From Diplonema papillatum (lineage: Eukaryota; Euglenozoa; Diplonemea; Diplonemida; Diplonemidae): DNA of 64,000 nucleotides. The notes under the pieces are model-generated. The model saw nothing but the letters and a program-made list of their open reading frames with translations, was not told the DNA's origin and ran no database searches. The DNA is taken from the NCBI GenBank assembly GCA_030068145.1, contig JAPJBO010000377.1, forward strand, positions 62,001-126,000, in the 5' to 3' direction. Positions 1 to 10,482 of the stretch are shown here, in pieces. Every line of letters begins with the position of its first letter. Within the stretch, counting starts at the first letter, position 1. The translations under genes and the position numbers were made by a program.

Positions 1-221
1 CTTCTTGTGGGGGGCCAACCCTTTCGGGTCGAACGAGCCCCACAGTGCGGGCACTCTTCCGCCATGTTTGCGATCGGTCGGGAGGGGAGTTGCCGTGTGC
101 TCCTGCGGTCTTTGTATTTTTTCGTACTTGACCAACAGGCTCACCCCCCCGCACGCCAAGTCCGCCCTTCGGTATAAGTTCGTCCAGAACTTCACTCACT
201 TCGTTCACGAAGTTCTTGATC

Positions 222-2489
222 TCTCTCTCTCTCTTTCGCAAAGGGTCGCGTTGGCAGAAACGGTGAAGATAATAATTGTCACAGGGTTGGTGAAATGAAA
301 GCGGGAATTTGGAATCGAATCCCTGGACGTGAAACTAAGAGCCGACATCCGGCTGCCTCCGGGTAGCTCAAAACAGTTAAACAGCGCCCTCGGGCGTGCT
401 CACAAAACAATGGTGCAGCGCGGAGCGCTAACAATGAGATGGACGACAGGGTGGCTGGACGCACTTCCCGTAATCCTCTAGCAACGTCCTCAGACGTGAG
501 AAAATAGAAATAGGCGGACATCACGCAATGCAGAAAGGGACGCGAGGAGGCGGAATGCCTCAGCAGTCGGAACCCACACAGTCTCGAGAACACATTGGTG
601 TTCTTCCAACACGTCGCGGACCTGGCAGAGGATGAAGTTCCCGAGTTGGGTCTTCGACTTCCAATTCCTCAGACAGTTCACGGCGGGCAAGTTGTCGACA
701 AATATTCTTATTGTCGATGGCGGAGAGCGCGAAGCCGCGTACGCAATCGCAAACTTTGCCGCCGTTAATCCGACAAGGAGATGTTCTGCGGGACATCTCT
801 CCACGGTCCCCACATTGCCATGGAACCCACCAGCCAGGCTCATCCCTGCATGCTGGCGTCGGACCATGCCTCGACGAGGGTATCCCGCTGGCAAAGCGGC
901 GTGCCCCACACTGTCCACGCCCCAGATGGTGGTCCCGACGACCTTCCAGATCCAGCACGGTCATCTGTGCCGACTCAGCTGAGCAAAACAGCAGGTGCGC
1001 TTTTCTCGCCCACTCCTGTTTCAGCCTGTACGTCTTCGCCGCGAGGTCGAATTCTACCCCGAGGACGACTGGTTTCGAGCTGGGCTCGAGGACGGATTTC
1101 TCGTCGTTGACTGTCATGCGCACCTTGCGGGCACGCGGCAAAACTCGGTCGCGCACGGCGCGAAGCGCATCCGGACAGTCTTCAACGAGGGCCCAGTCGT
1201 CGTACCAGACTATCTTATCGTCCCCGGCAGGCTCCGTGATGACAAGCGCCGAGTCCTGCGCAATCACGGGCGAGAAAGACCAGCCCATCGTCAGCCGGCG
1301 CCACCTATACAGAGCCACGCCCCCGTCGAGCTTCCTTGTGCGGAGCCCGAAGAAAGCTGACGTCGACCGTCCTACTGGGAACTGGAAGAAGTAGGACTTC
1401 AGGTCAACGACATCTTCGCGATGACCTCGTCGACACGCAAGAGGCTGAACTTCGGCGGGGGCTCCATCAGCTCGTTCAGTGGGCGGCCGTCAACGATGGC
1501 CCGCGAGTGTTCGCCCTTTTCAACAGCAAAAGCCGGAAGGACGCACTTCAGCGGCTCCGAACGGGGGACGCGCTCCACAAACCCAACGCTTTCCAGCGTC
1601 TGCGCATGGCGGGCAAACGCGTCGCTCTTCCGACCCGGCACGAGAGGAGTGCCCGTCCGTTAGGAGGTCAAACAGGCCGCGCAAGCGGGCCCCGGGGCCG
1701 GCGAGGCTCCGGAGCTTGCGGCGGCACTGCCGTGACGTCTAGCGGCCTCGCAGATCTCGGGGCACCGATGCCCGGAATGAGACCTCTCGTTTCTGGTGGG
1801 AGGTACCCGAGAGGAACTGCGCAGGAGGGTCGTAGAAATGGGGGTGGAGCCGGAGGAACAGCCTCCTCCCCCTGAGCAACCTGGTCAACCCCCTGACCTG
1901 CCGAGGCGAGAAGCCGGCGTCGGGCAAGGGTTGTTTCTGTCGTGTCGGGAAACGGCTTTCGCAAAGGGTAGGATGAGCTAATTCCGAGTGCCCGGATGCA
2001 TTCGTGGATGCGCTTCCCGGGTCTTCGTGTTGTGCGGCGTTGTCAGCCGGAGGCGGGAGTAGAGCCTCCGTCGTACTCGCCAGGGGGGACCAGCCCCCAG
2101 ACGACCGTTCCATGGTCTTCAGCTCCGACCGGCTTTCTCCCCCTTTCCCGCCGGCGAACGGGGGGCCACCGGACTCGCAAGGGCTCCATACCCGCCACTC
2201 CCGGGTGGCCTTGTCGGCAGCTTCCTCAGCCGCCGCCCAGTCAGGATCCACCAGCCGACGGCTGGTCCGTGCGACCCGGCGGCGCGTGCTACCCGTGTGC
2301 ACTGGCATTTTTTCCCTAGGAGGGTATGTATGATTAGGAGGAGAAAGGAAATAAAATGAAAGCGAGAATTTGGGGAGCCCAATAAAGTACAGAAACTGTA
2401 GCTTTTAAATCGTTCCTCCTACCTTTAACTCGCACCTACTTTCCGATACCAAATAGATGCTCTATTCAAACTCTCTCCCTCTCTCTCTC
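222..2489 (-). mobile_element. Retroelement copy A (RT/RNase H family), broken fossil
   Basis: This is a shorter relative of the element at 59015-61623, in the same orientation, flanked at both ends by CT tracts. Its minus strand shows pieces of the same proline-rich leader, reverse transcriptase and RNase H coding region. The coding part is broken, with roughly half a dozen or more interruptions including internal losses, so it is a dead copy. High identity to copy B over most shared stretches suggests a fairly recent origin. The 5' region on the minus strand carries a spliced-leader exon, listed separately. The right end lies 40 bp upstream of the 3' splice site of the next host exon, antisense to that gene. 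Family assignment (DIRS/VIPER-like or other LTR kin) is uncertain because I see no recombinase or integrase. Confidence 0.8.
2380..2414 (-). other. Diplonemid spliced-leader exon embedded in retroelement copy A
   Basis: The minus strand reads AACGATTTAAAAGC followed by ACAGTTTCTGTACTTTATTG, which is the 3' 35 nt of the Diplonema SL exon as I remember it. The next minus-strand bases are GGCTCCCC. In copy B the homologous site reads AG followed by GGCTTACCCC, so the SL is joined to the sequence that follows a 3' splice acceptor. An SL RNA gene would instead continue into the SL intron with a GT donor, which is absent. This is therefore a retrocopied trans-splice junction, not an SL RNA gene. 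Upstream of the SL are about 12 unexplained bases and then the normal element end. Confidence 0.88.
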
Positions 2490-2529
2490 CAGTGAGCAGT
2501 CTTCACGCACACATTTCCCGAACGCACAG

Positions 2530-5348
2530 GCACCATTTTCTACGAGTTGCTAGGGGCTTCCTTCTCGGTATTCGGAAAGCCGGGTGATGGCGGTGTGTAC
2601 TACGGCGTTGACTTCGTGAACGACATGGTGTACACCGCCGGGCCCAATGGCGTGTGCATCGTGGACTCCTCCAATTTCCAATTCTCAAACGCGATCCCTT
2701 GCGACGAGACCGCGACCACCGGCGGGACGGCGTGGGACGTCGAGGTGGACGCCACGGGGCGGTACCTGTACGTCTGCGACGGCAGCTCCGGGCTGCGGGT
2801 TTTTGCGGAGGAGACAGACGCGCCGCCGACCGACACCCCGCAGACCGAGGCACCGGCGACGGCCGCACCGGAGACAGCAGGCCCCGAAACGAAGGCGCCG
2901 GAGACGGGTGCTCCCGCCACGAGTGCGCCAGACACGAGCGCACCCGCGACGGGTGCACCCGATACGAATGCGCCAGACTCAAGCGCACCCGCGACGAATG
3001 CACCCGATACGAGTGTGCCAGAGACGACAGCTCCTGTTACGGCGGCGCCTGATACGGGAGTGCCTGACACGGCACCGCCTGATACCGCTGCTCCGGCCAC
3101 CGTGGCACCCGACAGCGCCGTTCCCGATACCAGTGCCCCAGCGACGAGTGCACCGACGTCATCGCCTGCCACGACGAGCCCGGCTACGACGCAGCCAAGC
3201 GCTGCGCCCACGGAAGCGCCGGCCACGGACCCCCCGGCCTCTTCCGTTCCGGACACGCAGGTCCCCGGCACGTCGGCTGCCCCCGCCACCGGTGCACCGG
3301 CGACGAACGCGCCGTCCGCCGCCCCGCAGACGGTCGCCCCGGCGACCAGCCTGCCGGCGCCCCCGCCGTTCACCTTCACGCCCCCGGCGCCGCCAACGCT
3401 CGCGCCCGCCACCGCGGCCCCCAGCACCGGTGTGCCCGCGTCCTCCGCCCCCACGACACCTTCCCCCGACTCCCCGTCGCCGGCGACGCCCCCGCCGGCC
3501 ACGGGGCGGCCGGCGGTGACGGCGCCGGTGGCTACCACCGAGGCGCCGCTCACTCTCACGCCCGACACGCCGGCGCCGACGACCGCGGCTCCGCCGCTGC
3601 CGGGTTCGGCGATGTCGGAGGAGAAGGAAAAAGTGGTCGACGACGTCGCCAAGATGGCGTCCGGGATGGGCGCGCCCGCCGCGCAGAGGTTGAACGTCGT
3701 CGCGCAGCTCGAATGCAGGGTCGAAGACGTGGACCTCGAGTCGGCCGAGCCACTCGACTGGGAGTTCCACCCCTTCGGGTTCGGAATCGGGGACCACGTG
3801 CACAAGTACTTCCTCGGCGCCATCGTCTCGAATTTGTTCATTGTCTTCTTCTTCGCCTTGATCAACCACGGCCTCGCTTTTCTGTTCACCATCACCTTCA
3901 GCGTCTCGTGGGGTACCGCGCTCTTCTACGCCAGGGCCCCCGGCTTGGTGTACATACCGGTCCTCTGGTTGATGATGGGCACTGCCCTCGCCTCGTCGAA
4001 CATGGCGTTCTTCCCGTCCCGTGCGCCCGGCGCCGTCGCGTTTGCCGGCTGGGTGGGGCTGATGTACTGCTGCGCGGTGCCGCTGATCATGTGGAACGTG
4101 CTCCTCCGCCCCGGGAAGTTCTTTGCGAAGACCATGAACGACCCGAAGCTCGGGAGCCCGGAGGACTTGAAACGGGAAGCGCCCGACCGATACGACCCTG
4201 ACGCCGGGAAGACCATCCTTCGGGGATGGAAGCGGAAGATATACATCTTCGCGTTCGGCAAGCAACTCTGGTACACCGTGGACGGCGGACCCGAGTACTT
4301 CGTCGAGAAGTATGGGCTGTTTTTCGAGCAGTACCGTGACCGGTACCACTGGTTCTCGGTCGTCGAGCTGCTGCAGGTGCTGATCCTCAGCTTGCTGTCC
4401 GTCTGGCACCCGACCACCACGACGGCGTGCACCGCCCGGAACGTGATGCTGATCACCCTCCTCGCGATCATTTTCTTCATGGTCGTCGTCCTCCGCCCGT
4501 ACAACTCGATGCTCGACCAATCGATCGGGACCCTCACTACTGGGTGTATGCTCGGCGCCGTCACGATGATGACGATTTCGATCGCCATGGAGGGCAGCCC
4601 CGCCTCCGTGTCAAACGCGCTGACGGAACTTGCCGCGGTCCTCCTCATCATCGCAGCCCTCAGCATGGTTATTAAAGGCTGTTACGACATCCTGCTGTAC
4701 GGGCTCGACATCTTCCTCGGCCGGCGGAAACAGGTTTTCGACGCGTCGTACGCTTTGAAGACCGAAGTGTACGACGCCGACGCTCGTTACATGAACACCT
4801 ACAGCGGGGAGGAGTATCACGAACTGTCCCCGAAACTGCAGGAGTCGGCGTGCGGGTCGCCGAAGGACGTCACGATGGTCCCGGTGGTACGCGCTGCGTA
4901 CCCTCCGTTGGGGATGGAGGAGACGTCGCCGCGGCTGCTGCCCATTTCGGTGCCGCCGTCGCCGGCCCGGCGGCCGTCGGTGGGCGCCGTCGGGCCGCTG
5001 GACGACTCCTCGTTCCGCATGCCGCAGCCGCCGGTGTCGCCTTCGAGGAAGTACTCGAGTCAGTTCTTCTCGTTGGACGACCCCTCGCCCCGGTCGACTT
5101 ACACCCGGCGCGCTTCGAACCACAATACGGCTCTGCTGCCTGACGTCGACGCTTCCGAAGCGCCGACGTCGGACACTTCGCAGAGCGTCGGCGACGGCGA
5201 CGAAGACTACGGCTCGACCCGCAAGCGCGGGTTGCCGGCTCCGTCGCCACCCCCCGGGCCCAGCAGCCCGCGGGTTATCAAGTCCACCTTCTTCAGCACG
5301 TCGACCGCGCCGCTGCCCATTCCGCCAGTCCGCCGCCAGGGGCCCTGA
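2530..5348 (+). CDS. Multipass membrane protein with TAP-rich stalk (last exon; 5' exons outside window)
   Basis: The exon probably begins after the acceptor ACGCACAG at 2522-2529 and runs open to TGA at 5346-5348, about 939 codons. No convincing ATG opens it, so earlier exons should lie to the left. Order of parts: a beta-propeller blade-like segment with YVCDGSSGLRVF (about 2532-2805); a long Thr/Ala/Pro stalk of APxT-type repeats (about 2806-3600), probably extracellular and O-glycosylated; hydrophobic helices between about 3796 and 4740, including a loop with EQYRDRYHWFSVVELLQ and VVLRPYNS; and a Ser/Pro-rich, presumably cytosolic tail. The helix region resembles the C-terminal transmembrane blocks of protist TRP/polycystin-like surface proteins, but I cannot name the family. 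The stalk is very GC-rich. Confidence 0.8.
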
Positions 5349-5473
5349 AAAAACCCCCCCCTTCCGTCGCTCAAAGGACCGACACATGGCGCAGATGGGA
5401 CGGTGTCAAAACACACATCCATTCCAAGCAAGTTCTTGCAATCCCCCCCGCGGCTGGTGCCCGTTTCCAGGGC

Positions 5474-5875
5474 TGGACTCTTCGTTCCGCATGTCGCCTT
5501 CGAGGAAGTATTCGAGTCAGTTCTTCTTGTTGGACGACACCTCGCCCCGGTCGTCTTACGCCCGGCGCGCTTCGAGCCGCAACACGGCTCTGCTGCCTGA
5601 CGTCGACGCTTCCGACGTCGGACACTTCGCAGAGCGTCAGCGCCGGCGACGAAGACCACGGGTCGACCGGCAAGCGCGGGTCGCCGGTCCCGTCGCGGCC
5701 CCGGGCCCAGCAGCCCGCGGGTCATCACGCCCACTTTCTTCAGCACGTCGACCGCGCCGCTGCCCGTTCCGCCCGCCGCCAGGGGCCCTGAAATGCCCCC
5801 CCTTCCGTGGCTTCAAAACCGACCACCAGGGTTTGCGGTGTCGAGCACATATTCATTCCAAGGATGCTTCCAAGC
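5474..5875 (+). pseudogene. Decayed tandem duplicate of the 3' end of the preceding membrane-protein gene
   Basis: This repeats the last roughly 330 coding bases and part of the 3' flank of the upstream gene (compare about 5008-5440), including the SSF, SPSRKYSSQFF and NTALLPDVDAS peptides and the GGGGCCCTGA stop context. It lacks a 15-bp stretch after the SSFRM codons, and the frame shifts after DASDV, so it no longer encodes the original tail. The duplicated flank includes the ACATxCATTCCAAG string. Whether it is transcribed as an extended 3' UTR is unknown. Confidence 0.8.
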
Positions 5876-5910
5876 TGTTCCCCTCGGCTCAGGTTGATCG
5901 AGGGTGACAT

Positions 5911-6052
5911 CCATTGCACTTATCGGTGGATTTCTTGGCTCTGCGATGAAGACCGCGGCCAGACGAGATAGTCAATGGGAATTGTCAGGTCGTCGAACGC
6001 ATTAGCGGGCTGGGCGCCCGTGCCCATCAGCAGATGTGAATATTCCCGGGGT
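5911..6052 (+). rRNA. 5.8S rRNA-like sequence (diverged or pseudogene)
   Basis: The segment follows the conserved 5.8S order: CGGTGGAT, CTTGGCTC, GATGAAGACCGC, GAGATA, GGGAATTGT, TCGAACGCA and a GC-rich 3' part ending in TATTCCCGGGG. Several universal positions differ (for example the AATTGCAGAA element), so it is either a fast-evolving euglenozoan 5.8S or a decayed copy. No 18S 3' end lies upstream, which makes a normal rDNA unit unlikely. At 6204-6225 a stretch resembling the 28S 5' end (CCTGACCTCG) follows, with low confidence. Confidence 0.65.
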
Positions 6053-6265
6053 CAGCTTCAAATGCAAGCCTCCCCCGGAGCGAACCTACTGGACTGGTCG
6101 TCAGAGCAGCGAGCAAGAGAGCGAGATGCTTGCGTTGAGAAGGTGAGCCGCGGCATCGTCAGTAGTGAGAGGGTAGCTGGACACCGTCTCTTTCTCCTGT
6201 AGGCCTGACCTCGTTGCGCGGGATCAATAGGGACTGCAGGGTCGTACGTACTCCTACGTCAGAGA

Positions 6266-6327
6266 CGTCGGATCGAAGATGATCAGATACCGTCGTAGTC
6301 CACTGCTGCAAACGATGCCGGGAAGAC
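6266..6327 (+). pseudogene. 18S rRNA fragment out of normal order
   Basis: GAAGATGATCAGATACCGTC followed by GTAGTCCACTGCTGCAAACG matches the universally conserved 18S segment around GATTAGATACC...GTAGTCC, with CTGCAAAC as in trypanosomatid 18S. Only about 60 nt are recognisable, and they lie downstream of the 5.8S-like sequence, opposite to the 18S-5.8S-28S order. This is a scrambled rDNA fragment, not a working gene. Confidence 0.7.
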
Positions 6328-6707
6328 GTGGCTAAAAAACGCGCGCAGGCCCATGCCGCTGGGTTTGCTCGCTTACGGTATCGCATTGCATCCATCCCAC
6401 GATTCTTCTGCACGCGTCTCCGTCCCTCGAAAATGTATTCAAACAGACGATTCTCCGCTTCGGCGAACATGCGTCTGAGCGGTGGAAGACTGAGGATTTT
6501 GGTGTTTGGTCAATGGACCTTCAATGCGAGCGACTGACGATTTCCAAAAATCGTCTAGTCTCGTGAGGTTCACACTTCAAAGGCATGGATTGAATTTTGG
6601 AAAAACAGGTCGTTCAAATGAAACTCTCACCGACCTCAGCTGTTGAAGATCTACGCGCTAAACTGAAGCATATCACTCATGATGCTCCTAGTAACGGCGT
6701 ACTTCAT

Positions 6708-6767
6708 AAGTACGTCTACCGGCCTCTGCGCAAGTGGCGACTTGCGCAGAGGCCGGTAGACGTACTT
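6708..6767. repeat. 28-bp perfect inverted repeat with 4-nt loop
   Basis: The arms 6708-6735 and 6740-6767 are exact reverse complements around a GGCG loop. No coding sequence is nearby. It could be a fold-back transposon remnant or a structured-RNA stem. Confidence 0.85.
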
Positions 6768-8151
6768 CGCCAGTAGTCGTTGCCAGGAATTCATCGTGGC
6801 CATCGTAACACCGCACTCGCCACCTGAGCCACACCTGTTTTGTATGCAACGTCCCGCATAGAATGGAAGCGGCAGGACCTTCCCTCGCCCTCCTTCTCCC
6901 ACCTGTCTGCGTGAAGATCCACAAGAACGATCAACGCCCTGCGTTGCATCGCGTTTCCCGTCTTCCCCGCCTGAGAACCTGGAGAAGAAAAAGAGGGGAA
7001 AGAAAGCTGAACTCAACCAACTTCTGCTGGTAGGGAAGACCTGCCTGAAGAAATCAACTGCCTTCGGTGGGCTACTCGTGACACTTGCTGTCGTCGGGGG
7101 GGGAGCGACACCAGCCCTTTTACCAAAGGACGTTTGCGGATTTAATGTCAGACGTGGTCTTCGGGTCCTTTTCCTGTCCTTTTGGACCATCCTCGGGTGT
7201 TTTCGACCCCGGGGAACCTCGCTGAGGGCGTATGACCCAAGAATTGGTGAACCACCAGTAAATGCGGGGGGGAGAGAGAAAAGAGAAAACACCTACCAAA
7301 ATCTGTTTCTGTACAATTCTCAACCAAGAGCCTCCCTCCAAAGCCAAACCAGCCCCTCGGCGTGGAGAACACAACAGCCCAGCACATCCCCATTTTATGC
7401 TGATATGAGAACGCGAAGGATACGATCGCTCTCTATTTTTCTAGCGTTATTTCTGTCTGTTCTGTCAGGGGTTTTTGAAAGCGCAGGTGGCAGTAGTTGA
7501 CTAGCTCACGATTGCGGGAGCCGGAAACCTGGAACAGGCCCTCGAACTAACCGCAGAGGGCCAAACCACGCACTCACACACTCGCACAATGTGCTGACAC
7601 TGCCGACTCCAGGACTGGGGCAGCCTCGAATCCTTCCTTCGACGTTCTTGCAGGGTATACCGAGAGTCCAGATTGCAGTGACTTTTCTATGAAGTCACGA
7701 AACTCGCTTTTGATCTGCGTGCCGATCAGAATGAGTTACCTCTTCGCGTATCTCCCAATGTCGCGGTTGCCAGGCCGCAACGGTTCGTGGATTTGTTGCA
7801 TTCGTGTGACTATCAGGCCTTCGACTACCCTGAGCAACGCACTATTAACGGTTGAATGCCGGAGATCTGTCAGGAGCACAACGCCGAGAAAGTCAAAACG
7901 AGGGACCGTGCAGCCAGGCCACCCGCAGCCGCCGTTGGGGCATCCGCCGTAACCTAGAAGGCAACTATGCGTGGACACACTCTCGCCAAGAGGGGGGGTG
8001 CCACGTTAAAACGAGTCCGCAACGCTCACACACTGGACGACCACCGCAAACGGAGCTTTTCATCGAAGCCCACCGTGGTCATATTCACGTTGTGTCTTCT
8101 CGACGGAAAGAGCCAGGCAGGACTCCCTCACGATAACGCACCATCTACCTC

Positions 8152-8302
8152 AACACACGCCTGCCAGGCGGTCTCGTCCGTCAGTCAGAACGCCCCCGGC
8201 TGCGCCACCATCGGTGCAACAATCATCTTTGAATCATCTTTGACTGGGCCGCGGCTCGCTCCGCGCCCACGACGTAACGACTTACGCCCGCCGTAGTAGT
8301 AC
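8152..8302 (+). repeat. Dispersed repeat R1, copy 1
   Basis: About 150 bp, nearly identical to 58851-58995, starting CAACACACGCCTGCCAGGCG and ending at GTAGTAGTACG. Both copies are followed within 30 bp by GCGACCGG. A short internal duplication (ATCATCTTTGA) is present only here. Confidence 0.85.
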
Positions 8303-9111
8303 GCGACCGGATACTTTAGAGAGTTAGCTCTTCCTGAAACTCCGGGGTTTAGAGTTAAGAACACCGAAAGCGCTCGAACCCCCAAAAGAACATGGGAGAA
8401 GTGCCGACAACCACAACCGTTGCGAATAAACGAAACCCTCCTTGCCGAGAGCCATCTATCCTGGAGTTTACGGCAAACTTTTTCACTCTAGAAACAAGCA
8501 TTTGTGTGGACGAGTTGGTTGCTTTTCAGCCGGGTGTCGCAGAAACCCTGTCAATTTGGCGCAAAAAGCGATTTCATTCTGGGGAAAAAAAAGAGAAGAG
8601 CCATTCCGAGTCGCATAAGCGACTCACTCTGTTCTGTCACTCCGTTTCGTTTGCCGGTTTTTTTGTTTTGGTTGTGAAAAGGATTGCCAGTCGACCGTGG
8701 GGAGCCCAGAGCCAAGTTCAAGGCAGTTGTGAGACCGTCGCGGCCTCTTATGCTGCCCGCTGGCCTGCCTGCACCTTTGGAGCTGGCACTGCGCACCCCG
8801 GGGAAGGTTTTCATGTTTACCCTTCTGCTCGCCCTCGCTGTCTCTTCTGTCGTCCTCTCGTGGGCAAGCGAGTGTCATTCGTTCCGTTTGTAGGAGGTTC
8901 GTCCGGCTTCGAAGGGAATTTCTTCTTGGTGTCGGTCGTAACACTTACAAACCTGGCTAGCCGTAGTTAAAGTGTATAATCATACCTACACCCCTCATAC
9001 TACCCGCCTCACAGCCTGAATGGTCAACCGAGACCCTAAAATACCGAACCTCTAAACCACACAAAACGCGGTCCATAATTGGTGGCCCCGCCGAGGGTTT
9101 CAGGGACATTT

Positions 9112-9255
9112 CTTTGTATAAGCACCTGCTTTGCAGGAAAGTTGCGACAATTTCATAGGAGGTAAATGGAGGCATAATGTGGGGTACTCATCAGCATGCC
9201 GATGACCATTGGCGCAACAATATTCCAGTCTCATAGGAGGTAGATGTGCTAGCTT
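9112..9255 (+). repeat. Dispersed repeat R2, diverged partial copy
   Basis: It begins TTTGTATAAGCACCTGCTTT and contains GGAGGTAAATG, like the longer copies at 19734 and 47286, then diverges. Bases 9172-9206 recur at about 58129-58163. Confidence 0.6.
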
Positions 9256-10371
9256 ACGCGTTGTTTACGCATGTTTCGCTTGACAGTGCACAGCCCAACT
9301 CCGGAAGCGTTCTCAAAGCAAGACACCAGTTTGGGGATCCGACCGGGTCCACACGACATCTCGAAATACTCCTTTTAACCCTTCCCAACCAGGGCGGAGG
9401 ATATCTCGGACCTTTGATTAGCTACCGACGACCCCCCCATACGCCTGCAGAAAGCCCCTCCGTTTCTTTTCTCGCTATCAATGAAAAGACATGCCACGAA
9501 GTTTGTCAGATGAACAGATTAGATTACATGGGGCCCGGGCCCCAAGCTACACTGGGGCCTTCTTTGTTTTGTCTACGCAATGTACGCAATGTGTACGCGT
9601 AGCTGGTCGGCTTTGAGGTCGAACTTGCAAAATAGTCCTTCAACCAACGATACCCGGGAATACCCGCGAGGCTGCTGCTTTCGTCGGGGCTACCGGTGTC
9701 CAGTTTCTTGCATGCTGTGAGAGGAGCAACGCACTCGCCGCTGTCCGCCAGCCTCCTATCCCTGCCCCATGTATGAACAATGGGCAGTGCAGGGATGCAC
9801 GGAGAAATCGCTTCCACCATATAGGACTCGATGTTGTTTTTTTCATCAAAACTACACAGTTCTCTTTTTTTCCTTCGGCAGGAAAAGTTGAGGGCTTCTT
9901 TGAGTTTATGCTGCGGGAGTCGGAATTTGAATGATACGAAGATAGGACTGACCCCGCTCCTACGCGAAAAGATACGCTCAGCCCGCTCAACCGTCCCGGG
10001 AACCAGTGTAAACACTCATGCCAACCTGGCACAACCTCCAACTTAGATGGTGGAGGGTCAATCGATGAGAATTTTGCTCTCATTTTCTGTCTCTGCGGCT
10101 CCTTCTTTTTTGGAACTGATTCTGTTTTCTGTGTCTTCGATGCAGGACTTGGGCTCCATACTTGGTGCACAACCTTCTGCTTCTTTCACACCTACCAGCC
10201 AGTCCTGTGGCCAATATACGTGGCTGCTGGGATTAGGTTCACTAATGATGATGCCTGGGAGCTCTCGGGATATATAGTCCCCGCACTCTCTAGTTTTTTG
10301 TGTTGCAACCGCGTCCGAGTCGCGTAGGCATGCAAACACACTACGCTCGACTCGGCGGGGGGGAGGCCGCT

Positions 10372-10482
10372 TAGTGGTCAAACGATTCGCATTATCGCAT
10401 ATTATCACATGCCGATTATATGCGATATTCTTTGTGCGATAATGCGATAATTATTATCGCATGCGAATCGTTCGACCACTAT
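10372..10482. mobile_element. Palindromic MITE-like element
   Basis: The left end TAGTGGTCAAACGATTCGCA and the right end TGCGAATCGTTCGACCACTA are inverted repeats with one mismatch. The interior is AT-rich with repeated ATTATCGCAT strings. It has no coding capacity, and I could not see a clear target-site duplication. Confidence 0.6.

Noticed and set aside
2380-2414. SL RNA gene
   Set aside because: The exon is followed by element sequence at the acceptor position instead of the SL intron donor, and no snRNA-like body or Sm site follows.
2600-3895. 431-codon minus-strand frame opposite the TAP stalk
   Set aside because: A shadow of the Thr/Ala/Pro repeat read backwards (Val/Ala/Gly/Ser-rich), with no motif; the plus frame continues into clear membrane helices.
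6651-7292. 213-codon minus-strand frame
   Set aside because: It crosses the 6708 hairpin, has no recognised motif or coding-like composition, and no splice or SL context supports it.
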